Part shown: piece by piece, positions 1-8,589 of the stretch | How positions within the stretch are numbered: the stretch's first letter is position 1 | How the letters are laid out: each line of letters begins with the position of its first letter | Source of the DNA: Candidatus Gastranaerophilales bacterium | GTDB lineage: Bacteria; Cyanobacteriota; Vampirovibrionia; Gastranaerophilales; Gastranaerophilaceae | DNA length: 64,000 nucleotides | Reading direction: 5' to 3' | NCBI GenBank assembly: GCA_944325735.1 | Contig: CALVBI010000001.1 | Coordinates: 1 to 64,000 of the forward strand | Program-made: the position numbers and the translations under genes | The notes under the pieces: generated by a model | Databases searched by the model: none | What the model was told of the DNA's origin: nothing | Seen by the model: the letters and a program-made list of their open reading frames with translations, nothing else

Positions 1-907
<907 letters not shown>

Positions 908-1553
908 GAAAGTTATTAGTATCTGCCTCTAAGACAGTTTCTAGCTCATTACTTTGACTTAATTTCTTAAGTCGTCCTCATCATTTCGTTTTTTAGAATT
1001 AACAAAGTATTATGTCTTCAGCTATTCTGTTGTCAAGGTTCTATTCTTTTTTTTAGTTCGACCACTCATTAAGAGTCCTGCTATCGCAGACACATTATTG
1101 AATTTTCAAAAATGGGGTTTACTACTTTTTATATATTAAATCAGATGCATTCAAATTATTTTTGATTTCTAATTGCTAGTGTCATCTGCATTTCTTATAT
1201 TATATCATCAAAAAATTTTGTCAAGTAATTTTTTTATTTTATTTTTTTGACTTATTTTTTAATGTTCGCTGTGCACTGGGCACGTCTTTTATTGTATGCA
1301 AAAGAAAATTCGAAATCAAGCACATGTTTCCATGTTTTTTTCATGTTTTTAATCTTTTTTATAAAACTTTGAAATAGCAAAGGTTTTAACCCTTTACAAA
1401 AGTTCATAATTCCAAATTAATCAATTATACATGACGAATACAGACTATTTTTGTTCCATGTATTTTTCATTTTTTTGAATGAGTTTTTTTAATAATTCAT
1501 AATATATACTAAACGTATATAATTATTTCGTATTCAATATAAGGAGAATTGGC
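908..1553. other. Intergenic region: rRNA leader and divergent promoters
   Basis: This very AT-rich stretch separates the leftward 16S gene from the rightward secreted-protein gene. No reading frame or tRNA is convincing here. It holds about 290 nt of likely pre-rRNA leader, including a CAGATG (1143) / CATCTG (1184) inverted repeat. Next comes a probable rRNA promoter at 1199-1224 on the minus strand. A TATAAT box (1518-1523) and an AAGGAG ribosome binding site (1541-1546) serve the gene that starts at 1554. I saw nothing else identifiable between 1240 and 1500. Confidence 0.6.
1199..1224 (-). promoter_or_regulatory. Probable rRNA operon promoter
   Basis: On the minus strand there is a perfect TTGACA (1224-1219) followed 14 nt later by a perfect TATAAT (1204-1199). 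A 14-nt spacer is short, so the functional -10 may be the overlapping TAATAT at a 16-nt spacing. Its orientation and position, about 290 nt ahead of the 16S 5' end, suit an rRNA promoter. Confidence 0.5.
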
Positions 1554-1988
1554 ATGAAAAAAAGTTTTAAAAATTGTATTTTATCATTGTTTGTTCTATT
1601 AGCATGCTCAAGTGTTGCTTTTGCAGATGGAAATGCTTTTACACCTTTAAACTTTGATGATACAGCTTATGGTACACCTGCAAAAACATCTTCAAATAGA
1701 ACTATTGCTTCTAACTCATCTTCTACTGTTAGCGCAAAAACAACAACTGTTAATGAAGAACCAACAGGAAATACTAAAATGCAAAATGCTATTATCCAAT
1801 TAGATAATGCACAAGTTGATGTTAGAAATGAATTATTAAACTACAAAGCAAAATACGCTGATGTTGATGCTCAATATACAGCAATCAAAGCTCAAAGAAA
1901 AGCTCTTAATAAACAAATCAAATCTATTGAAAAAAGAATTAAAAAAATAGATAAACAAAAAGAAAATATCAGAAAAAACATGATTTAA
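1554..1988 (+). CDS. Secreted coiled-coil protein, unknown function
   Basis: The protein has 144 residues. It starts with a classical signal sequence: basic MKKSFK, a hydrophobic core, and an AFA-DG site that suits signal peptidase I cleavage near residue 24. A LLAC sequence at 15-18 is a weaker lipobox alternative. A Thr/Ser-rich linker (about 40-75) follows, then a heptad-rich helix from about 80 to the end, very rich in Lys, Gln and Ile. The start is supported by AAGGAG 7 nt upstream and TATAAT at 1518. The C-terminal coil recalls the C-termini of the conserved-ends family found elsewhere in this window, but I cannot claim homology. The gene stands alone and ends at a bidirectional terminator shared with the convergent transglycosylase gene. 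Confidence 0.75.
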   Translation: MKKSFKNCILSLFVLLACSSVAFADGNAFTPLNFDDTAYGTPAKTSSNRTIASNSSSTVSAKTTTVNEEPTGNTKMQNAIIQLDNAQVDVRNELLNYKAKYADVDAQYTAIKAQRKALNKQIKSIEKRIKKIDKQKENIRKNMI

Positions 1989-2019
1989 AAATTTTGCAAA
2001 ATAGAAAATATTAATATAG

Positions 2020-2055
2020 AAAAGCGATTTAATGTAATTTATTAAATCGCTTTTT
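2020..2055. terminator. Bidirectional intrinsic terminator
   Basis: A 14-bp stem (AAAAGCGATTTAAT paired with ATTAAATCGCTTTT) with a 7-nt loop is flanked by A and T runs, so it can terminate in both directions. It lies between two convergent genes. Confidence 0.85.
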
Positions 2056-4042
2056 AATTATTCCCATTATAAATTCTTATATAATTCCAATAACTTCTAA
2101 ATACTTTTTTTACGTAATTTTGAGTTTCTTGATAAGGTATTTGCTCTACAAACTCGTCTGTATCATTATAGTGTAATGATGTTTTCCATCGTTGCAAAGA
2201 TCCTATACCTCCATTATAAGCAGCAACAGAAGAAATGTCATGCCCTTCTAAATTTTGTTTCAAAAAGTTATAATAATAATTACCTAATTTAATATTTGAA
2301 GCCGGATTAAATAAAGCATAAGAAATATTCATACCTAATTTATATTTAGAATTAATTTCTCTCGCAGTAGATGGCATGAGCTGCATAAGACCACTTGCCC
2401 CAACAACACTCTGAGCTAAGGGATCAAAATAGCTTTCTTCTCTAGTTAAAGCCAGCATTAATGGAGGATTATTACCAGCTTCATTTGCGTAATTTTTTAT
2501 ATCGTCATAAAAAATTACCGGATATACTAAACGCCATCTTAAATCATATTTATCAGGTTTATCTTGTATTTTTTCCATTGCATCTCTTGCTAAAAGCATG
2601 GAATGCGAATAGTCGCCTTTTTTATACAAAACCCAACTTTTTACAAAATCGTCATGATCAGCTAATTCACTTACTACATCGTAGTCTTTAAGTTCAACAA
2701 GTTTTACAATTATATTATTGTGTGCATATTTATAAGGATATACAACAGGCTTTGGATTAATATAGTCTGTCACTAATGGGCTATTAATTCTACTTAATTT
2801 TAAATATGCACGATATGCATAATATGAATCAGGGAATTTATCTATTACACCTTTATAATAACTTGTATATTCTTGATAATTATTAGATTTTTCTGCAAGT
2901 TTACCCATCCAATACATAACCATTGGTGCTGAATTAGAATTAGGAAATTTATTCAAATGATCATGCCCGATTTTTTTTGCATTCTCATAATCTCTTGATT
3001 TTATTTTTGCAAAAAAGATATTTGAAAGAGCATCTGCTGAAAATCTTCCATTCGGATATTTTAAATACAAATGACTATAACAAGTTGTTTTATCATTTTG
3101 TGAAACACTTTGGCATTTTAAATTTAATAAATAATCACGTCCTTTTCCTGCAGAAATTCCAAGTAATCTATCAACAGCTTTTGTCTTTGAATCTGATAAA
3201 TTTGTATAAATATCTATTGCATCAATAATATCATCTTCAGGAACATATTGTGCATGTTTTTGAAGTCCATTCTCAGTTAAATATTTTGCTCTCGGATAAT
3301 TTTTTAGAGCAAATGAATTTTTTACATCAAGAGCCCATGCTTCTGATACATCTGTTTTATGCAAAAGCTCTCTTGCTTTTTCATATTCCCCAAAAAGATA
3401 GCATGTTTTAGCCATAAGCAAGTAGTCATCTTTTGAAATTTCTGCATCAATACTTAACCAATCATTTACAGCATTCAATGCTAACTTTCCTGATGGAGCT
3501 TTTTCTATATAATGCCTAAAATGATTTTGCATATCATCTTTTACAGATTGAGGAAATATTTTTGCTTTTTCATACTTATTCTTTAAAATAACACCCAAAT
3601 AATAATCAGATGCTATTGCATAATCAGTATCAGGAGCATTATGAATAATATATTCAAAATACTTTTTAGCTAATTGAGGTCTATCCTTTACCAGTTTTTG
3701 ACCTGCTAAATAACGTGACCGAATACTTAATTTATGTTTTGGATAATTATTGAATAACAATTGATATTGCTTTAACTCTGATTTATCATCCTCAAGCATT
3801 CTTGCACATTCTGCTCTGTGGTAAATAGAAATTGGTTTTAAGTTTGAGAATAAACCTATTTTTGAAAACAAATAATACGCATTTTGATAATCACCATCTT
3901 CAAAATCTTTTAATGCAGCTGAATATATCTCATCAGTCCTTGTAGGAGATTGATATACTAATGCAAATAAAAGCCCAGTAGATAAAACTCCAAAGGCTAC
4001 AGCTCCTGCTATTACTCTCTTTCTCAAATCCCACTCAAGCAT
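2054..4042 (-). CDS. Soluble-type lytic murein transglycosylase (Slt family)
   Basis: This 662-residue protein begins with one membrane segment (residues 10-30, signal anchor or uncleaved leader). A long helical TPR-like superhelix (about 35-500) follows, with repeats such as EDGDYQNAYYLFSKIG. The C-terminal SLT domain (about 525-640) has the catalytic motif REES (Glu536 as the general acid), then GASGLMQLMPSTA and VAAYNGG, the diagnostic motifs of Slt70/MltE-type enzymes. Such enzymes cleave the MurNAc-GlcNAc bond of peptidoglycan with formation of 1,6-anhydro ends, usually in the periplasm. The length matches Slt70 (about 620-650). There is no clear Shine-Dalgarno sequence; TGATAATAT just ahead of the ATG suggests a very short leader. 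It forms no operon with its neighbours. The family call is secure, the cellular role inferred. Confidence 0.93.
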   Translation of the reverse strand: MLEWDLRKRVIAGAVAFGVLSTGLLFALVYQSPTRTDEIYSAALKDFEDGDYQNAYYLFSKIGLFSNLKPISIYHRAECARMLEDDKSELKQYQLLFNNYPKHKLSIRSRYLAGQKLVKDRPQLAKKYFEYIIHNAPDTDYAIASDYYLGVILKNKYEKAKIFPQSVKDDMQNHFRHYIEKAPSGKLALNAVNDWLSIDAEISKDDYLLMAKTCYLFGEYEKARELLHKTDVSEAWALDVKNSFALKNYPRAKYLTENGLQKHAQYVPEDDIIDAIDIYTNLSDSKTKAVDRLLGISAGKGRDYLLNLKCQSVSQNDKTTCYSHLYLKYPNGRFSADALSNIFFAKIKSRDYENAKKIGHDHLNKFPNSNSAPMVMYWMGKLAEKSNNYQEYTSYYKGVIDKFPDSYYAYRAYLKLSRINSPLVTDYINPKPVVYPYKYAHNNIIVKLVELKDYDVVSELADHDDFVKSWVLYKKGDYSHSMLLARDAMEKIQDKPDKYDLRWRLVYPVIFYDDIKNYANEAGNNPPLMLALTREESYFDPLAQSVVGASGLMQLMPSTAREINSKYKLGMNISYALFNPASNIKLGNYYYNFLKQNLEGHDISSVAAYNGGIGSLQRWKTSLHYNDTDEFVEQIPYQETQNYVKKVFRSYWNYIRIYNGNN

Positions 4043-4197
4043 TATAATGATATATTATCAGAAAAATCTATTTTATTCAAGAGAAAACAATTTTACCCAG
4101 TTATAAAGGAAATTTTTATAAAGAAAAGTTACATTAAGATACCCCATATTAATTTCTTTTTATTTTATTGTATAATTAAAATATTATAGGAGGGAAG

Positions 4198-5586
4198 ATG
4201 TACGGAATAATATTAGCAGGCGGTTCAGGAAGTAGATTATGGCCTTTATCTAGAGAATTATACCCTAAACAACTATTAAATATAATTTCAGATAAAAGTC
4301 TTTTACAAGCAACTTTTGAAAGACTAAAAGTTTGTATGCCTGAAGAAGATATTATAAGCATTACTAATACTAAACATTCCACAAATGTTAGAATGCAATT
4401 AACAGACCTTACAGAAAATCCTGTAGTATTATCTGAACCTGTTGCCAAAAATACAGCACCTGCTATCGTTGTTGCAACAAAATATATTATGCAAAAATCA
4501 GAATCTGATCCTATTATTATTGTTGTCCCTTCTGACCATTTAATTAAAGATAACGAGAAGTTTTTATCTACTGTTCAAAAGGGTAAAAAACTTGCTCAAG
4601 AAGGTTATATTGTAACATTCGGAATAAAACCTAATTACCCTGAAACAGGTTATGGTTATATTAATACATCAAAACAAATTAATGATGGATATAAAGTTAA
4701 AGAATTCGTTGAAAAACCGGATTATGAAACAGCTAAAAAGTATTTAAATGAAGGAACATATTTCTGGAATAGCGGAATCTTTATGTTTAAAGCATCTACA
4801 TTATTCAATGAAACAATTAAACATGCTCCGGATATTGCAAAAATTTCAGAAGAATTTGATTTTACAGAAAATAATCAAATTCCATTTGTAAACTTTGATA
4901 AAATGCCTAGCATTTCAATAGATTATGCAATCATGGAAAAATCAGATAAAATCGCACTTGTAAAACTTGAGAGTGATTGGAATGATTTAGGTTCATGGCA
5001 ATCTATATATGATGTTAGTAAAAAAGACGAAAATGGCAATGTTTTTGTAGGACATGTAATTGATAAAGGCTCTAAAAATTCTTTTGTCTATGCTTCTTCA
5101 AAACTTGTCACAACAATAGGACTTGAAGATACCGTAATTGTCGAAACAGAAGATGCAATTTTAGCATGTAAAAAAGACCAAACTCAAAATGTTAAACAGA
5201 TTTATGAAACCTTAAAAAAACAAAATGATAATACTCATCTTGTTCACAAAACGGTATACCGTCCTTGGGGATTTTATACAGTAATAGCTCAAGGAGAAGG
5301 ATTTTTAACCAAAATTATTCATGTAAACTCTGGACAAAAATTATCTGTCCAATCTCATAACTATAGAAGTGAGCATTGGGTTGTATTATCAGGAACTGCA
5401 AAAGTTGTATTAGAAGGGAAAGAACTAATATTATCACCAGGTCACAGTATTGATATTCCAGTTAAGGCAATTCATTCTCTTCAAAATCCTTTTGAAGATA
5501 GCGTTGAAATTATAGAAGTACAAAAAGGTGATCCGCTGATTGAAGAAGATATTATCAGATATGAAGATATGTACGGTCGAGTTTAA
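4198..5586 (+). CDS. manC: Mannose-1-phosphate guanylyltransferase / mannose-6-phosphate isomerase
   Basis: The 462-residue protein has the two-part layout of type II PMI-GMP enzymes. The N-terminal nucleotidyltransferase domain (1-270) carries the GTP-binding signature LAGGSGSRLWPLSRELYPKQ at 6-25 and FVEKP. The C-terminal cupin (about 350-460) includes RPWGFYTVI, the metal-site HVNSGQKLSVQSH stretch and SGTAKV. It makes GDP-mannose, the donor for mannose, fucose, rhamnose or perosamine units of surface glycans. The start is set by AGGAGGG 6 nt upstream and TATAAT at 4171-4176. It is a single-gene unit here, but glycosyltransferases at 50-52 kb could use its product. Whether the isomerase half is active cannot be judged by eye. 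Confidence 0.94.
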   Translation: MYGIILAGGSGSRLWPLSRELYPKQLLNIISDKSLLQATFERLKVCMPEEDIISITNTKHSTNVRMQLTDLTENPVVLSEPVAKNTAPAIVVATKYIMQKSESDPIIIVVPSDHLIKDNEKFLSTVQKGKKLAQEGYIVTFGIKPNYPETGYGYINTSKQINDGYKVKEFVEKPDYETAKKYLNEGTYFWNSGIFMFKASTLFNETIKHAPDIAKISEEFDFTENNQIPFVNFDKMPSISIDYAIMEKSDKIALVKLESDWNDLGSWQSIYDVSKKDENGNVFVGHVIDKGSKNSFVYASSKLVTTIGLEDTVIVETEDAILACKKDQTQNVKQIYETLKKQNDNTHLVHKTVYRPWGFYTVIAQGEGFLTKIIHVNSGQKLSVQSHNYRSEHWVVLSGTAKVVLEGKELILSPGHSIDIPVKAIHSLQNPFEDSVEIIEVQKGDPLIEEDIIRYEDMYGRV

Positions 5587-5596
5587 AGTTTAATAG

Positions 5597-5647
5597 TTGA
5601 CAAAAAGACAAATATAATCAATAATAAAAATGGAAAAATAAAGGAGG
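5597..5647 (+). promoter_or_regulatory. Promoter and ribosome binding site of the first frameshifted pilin gene
   Basis: TTGACA (5597-5602) and AATAAT (5620-5625) are separated by exactly 17 nt. They are followed by a strong AAGGAGG (5641-5647) 8 nt before the ATG at 5656. Intact initiation signals ahead of an out-of-frame coding region argue against a decayed gene. Confidence 0.65.
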
Positions 5648-5655
5648 CTAAAACT

Positions 5656-6407
5656 ATGAGTTTTAAAGCATTAAGGGTTGCCCCCCCCCCGCGAAGGTTG
5701 CTTATTTCAAAGGGTTAAATGGGTTTACACTTGCAGAAGTTTTAATTACATTAGGAATTATTGGAGTTGTTGCAGCTCTAACTTTACCATCATTAATCTC
5801 TAAATATAAAGAAAAACAAATCATAACTGCACTTAAAAAAAATTATAGCATTATAAATAATGCCATAATGAGAGCTATTAATGATTATGGAGAAATGGAA
5901 TACTGGGACAAAACATCTTATGATTACGTTGATGGCAATGGAGAAAATCAAAGTCTTACAGTCTATAACATTGATATATTAACCAAATATTTAAATATTA
6001 TACAATATTGTGGTCATGCTTCAAAAGGTTGCTTCAATGAAAAATATATAAAATTCGATAACTCAAAAGAACGCGATTTTGAAAATTTATCTTACTATAA
6101 TAAATTCATTCTAGCTGATGGCACTATAATTGCCTTACAAGGTTATGAAAACAATGGAAATGGAGAAGTTTGGATTGATATAAATGGAAAAAAAAGACCT
6201 AATAGAATAGGAGAAGATACTTTTTTATTCTCTATCACTAATTCAAAATTAATTCCATACGGTTTAGATAATATAAAAACAGGGAAATTACTAAACAAAA
6301 GCCCGAATGGATATTTCTTTGCAGGCTGGGTACTTACATTTGAAAACATGGACTATTTACATTGTAAAGATCTTGAATGGGGTAAAAAAAATAAATGTTC
6401 ACAATAA
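5656..6407 (+). CDS. Type IV pilin-like protein, out of frame at a C10 tract (possibly phase-OFF)
   Basis: The ATG at 5656 has a strong ribosome binding site. Its frame reads MSFKALRV, then enters ten consecutive C at 5681-5690 and stops at 5716. One more C would join it to the frame open from 5667 to 6407, giving a leader of about 22 residues and then NG-FTLAEVLITLGIIGVVAA (from 5721), the class III/IV signal cleaved by prepilin peptidase before Phe, with Glu5 conserved. The downstream frame has no ATG, GTG or TTG before the pilin motif and a stop at 5664, so it cannot be entered independently. The mature part (about 229 residues) includes a WIDINGKKRPNRIG motif near the C-terminus that recurs in two or three other pilin-like proteins here. 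The likely role is a surface pilus or pseudopilus subunit; current expression depends on tract length. Confidence 0.75.
5681..5690 (+). repeat. C10 homopolymer tract in pilin leader
   Basis: Ten consecutive C lie 25 nt after the start codon of a pilin-like gene in DNA that is otherwise strongly AT-rich. Such a tract is prone to slipped-strand mispairing, and also to sequencing or assembly error. Eleven C restore the frame. Confidence 0.95.
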
Positions 6408-7187
6408 ATTTGATAATTCATGATAATAACCGCATTTAAGTAATTCATAAAACTTTTTAGTTACATTTGGGGCTATTGCTTGAGTCCATTCTTTATCAAG
6501 ATATAGCCCCTCTATTAACCTTGCAAAAAGTTCTGTCGGACGTTCATAATATTTTTTATATTTATTTATTCTTGCAGATATTCTTGCTTGCTTTTTCTGA
6601 AAAGATTTTAGTCTTATGTATGCTGCGAATGCCTTTGGCATGTCTGTAAAATCTTTTTCTAAATTATCAATTGTATATAATTTTGTGGTCTTTCTAAAAA
6701 ATCCGCCTTGGATTAATTTTACTCTGTCATATTTTAAAAGATAACGAGCATTTGACTTTTTTATATACTTATCAAATTCTTTAAATTTTTTGGATCGCAT
6801 AAATTTTGGATAATACAATTTTATAATATTTTCGTATTCTATAATTTTTGATTTAACTCTGTCTTTATGTTCGTATAATCTTACACAAAGTGAATTTTGA
6901 TCAACAAAATTTGTCACCTTGATTAATTCTTCAATAAAAATAGGATTATCTTCTTTAAAAAGCATTGTCAAAGTTCCACCTGTTCTATTCATATCAGGTT
7001 CTATTTTTGAATGAATATAATGAGCAAATTCATGCAAAAGAGTAGGAATAATTCTATTCTCAGGAATATTTTTTGAAATATCAATCCTGTCTTTTAAGAA
7101 AAATCCTTGATGCCCACGAGCTTTCGTTGAGGTATGGACTGTAAGTCCTAAAGATTTAAAATAATTAATAAGTTCTTTTTTATCCAT
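6399..7187 (-). CDS. Putative zinc metallopeptidase with HEXXH motif
   Basis: The 262-residue protein has no signal peptide or membrane segment. LLHEFAHYIHS at 50-60 gives an HEXXH zinc site (His52, Glu53, His56), as in the small ImmA/IrrE-type and related minimal gluzincin domains. The third ligand is not obvious. The C-terminal two thirds are Lys/Tyr/Arg-rich and helical, with no recognised domain. The start is supported by AGGA 8 nt upstream. It is the last gene of a minus-strand run with the GlcD-like oxidase (16 nt gap) and the giant coiled-coil gene. Its 3' end overlaps the end of the convergent pilin gene by 9 nt. A peptidase role is inferred from the motif alone; the substrate is unknown. 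Confidence 0.6.
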   Translation of the reverse strand: MDKKELINYFKSLGLTVHTSTKARGHQGFFLKDRIDISKNIPENRIIPTLLHEFAHYIHSKIEPDMNRTGGTLTMLFKEDNPIFIEELIKVTNFVDQNSLCVRLYEHKDRVKSKIIEYENIIKLYYPKFMRSKKFKEFDKYIKKSNARYLLKYDRVKLIQGGFFRKTTKLYTIDNLEKDFTDMPKAFAAYIRLKSFQKKQARISARINKYKKYYERPTELFARLIEGLYLDKEWTQAIAPNVTKKFYELLKCGYYHELSNLL

Positions 7188-7203
7188 AACTTATATCCTA
7201 AAC

Positions 7204-8589
7204 CTAAAATATTTTATACGGATTTAAAATATTTTTAGGATCTAAAGTCTTTTTAATTTGACGCATATAATCTAAAGCTACAGAATTTATTACTTTGTGA
7301 ATATGAGCTCGTTTTTCACTTCCAATACCATGCTCTCCAGAAAGTATTCCACCTAATTTAGCAGTTAAATCATAAATTTCACTTTTAGCTAATTTATAAC
7401 GTCTGTATTCTTCTTCATCATTATAATCTATAGGTATTTGAGGATGAACACTGCCATCGCCGACATGACCAACCATGCATACATCAAGATTATATTTTTC
7501 ACAAATCGCTCTAATTCCAAGAACTAATGTTTCTAAATTTTCTCTTGGAACTATTACATCGTCTGTTGTTACATTTGGTTTTAATTTTGCGCATGCTCCC
7601 ATAGAAGATCTGCGAGCTGTCCAAATTTTATTATACTCATCTTCATTGTGTGAAACTTGAATTTCAGAAGCATTTGAGGAATTTAAGATATTAACTATTA
7701 TATCCTCCTGATATTGCATTGAACATTCAAAACCATCAATCTCTACAATTAATGCTGCCTCTTTATCTACCAAAAGATTTGCAGGATAAAACTTTTCAAC
7801 AGTTTGAATAGCATTTTTATCCATAAAATCAATAGTCGCAGGATAAATTCTTTGTTCGATAATTGAATTTACAGCTATGACAGCTTCTTTTACGGAATCA
7901 AAATAAGCCATCAAAACCTTCTTACTCTCTGGTTTTGGGATTAATTTTAGAGTTGCTTCGACAACAATTCCTAAAGTACCTTCCGAACCGACAAACAGAG
8001 TATTCAAATTATAACCTGTTGCATTTTTAATCGTATTTGCACCGGTTCTTAAAATTTCACCATTTGCCATGACAACTTTTAAATCAATTACATAATCTTT
8101 TGTAGTTCCGTATTTAAAAGATTTTGCACCTCCAGAAGATTGTGCAATGCTACCACCAATTGTTGATACTGCTAAATTTGAAGGATCTGGCGGATAAAAA
8201 AGTCCGAACTTTTCAACTTCTTTTTGCAAATGACCTAATACAACCCCAGGCTCTACAGTCACTGTCATATTTTCGGGGCTTATATTAATAATTTTATTCA
8301 TCTTTGAAAAATTCAAAATTATCCCGCCATGCTCTACCGTACATGCTCCTACAACATTTGTACCTGCACCTCGACATATTATAGGGACTTGGTATTTATT
8401 CGCAAGTTTTACAACAGCTTGCACTTGCTCAGCATTTTCTACAAAGACAACAGCATCAGGCAAATTTTTTATTGTAATAAGATTTGATGCATCCTGAGCA
8501 TAGGCATAGCGTTCTTCTAATGTATCTAAAACATTCGAAGCGGGGATATTCTTTTTTAAATCAGAGATTAACTTATTCTTCATCAACAT
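7204..8589 (-). CDS. glcD: FAD-linked oxidase, glycolate/lactate dehydrogenase GlcD-like
   Basis: At 461 residues this is normal length for the GlcD/D-lactate dehydrogenase (VAO) family. The N-terminal PCMH FAD-binding domain (about 40-220) has CRGAGTNVVGA and the GGSIAQSSGGAKSFKYGTT stretch. The C-terminal FAD-oxidase domain has GHVGDGSVHP near 375 and SGEHGIGSEKR near 420, both hallmarks. Such enzymes oxidise 2-hydroxy acids (glycolate, D-lactate, 2-hydroxyglutarate) and pass electrons to a quinone, flavoprotein or Fe-S partner. No GlcE/GlcF or EtfAB partner is nearby, so the acceptor is unknown. The start overlaps the end of the giant coiled-coil gene by 17 nt with no clear Shine-Dalgarno sequence, suggesting translational coupling. 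The alternative start MKNK is two codons downstream. Confidence 0.92.
   Translation of the reverse strand: MLMKNKLISDLKKNIPASNVLDTLEERYAYAQDASNLITIKNLPDAVVFVENAEQVQAVVKLANKYQVPIICRGAGTNVVGACTVEHGGIILNFSKMNKIINISPENMTVTVEPGVVLGHLQKEVEKFGLFYPPDPSNLAVSTIGGSIAQSSGGAKSFKYGTTKDYVIDLKVVMANGEILRTGANTIKNATGYNLNTLFVGSEGTLGIVVEATLKLIPKPESKKVLMAYFDSVKEAVIAVNSIIEQRIYPATIDFMDKNAIQTVEKFYPANLLVDKEAALIVEIDGFECSMQYQEDIIVNILNSSNASEIQVSHNEDEYNKIWTARRSSMGACAKLKPNVTTDDVIVPRENLETLVLGIRAICEKYNLDVCMVGHVGDGSVHPQIPIDYNDEEEYRRYKLAKSEIYDLTAKLGGILSGEHGIGSEKRAHIHKVINSVALDYMRQIKKTLDPKNILNPYKIF

Noticed and set aside
1020-1100. Possible tRNA between the rRNA promoter and 16S, suggested by AGTTCGACC
   Set aside because: No acceptor stem, anticodon arm or D arm can be formed around it.
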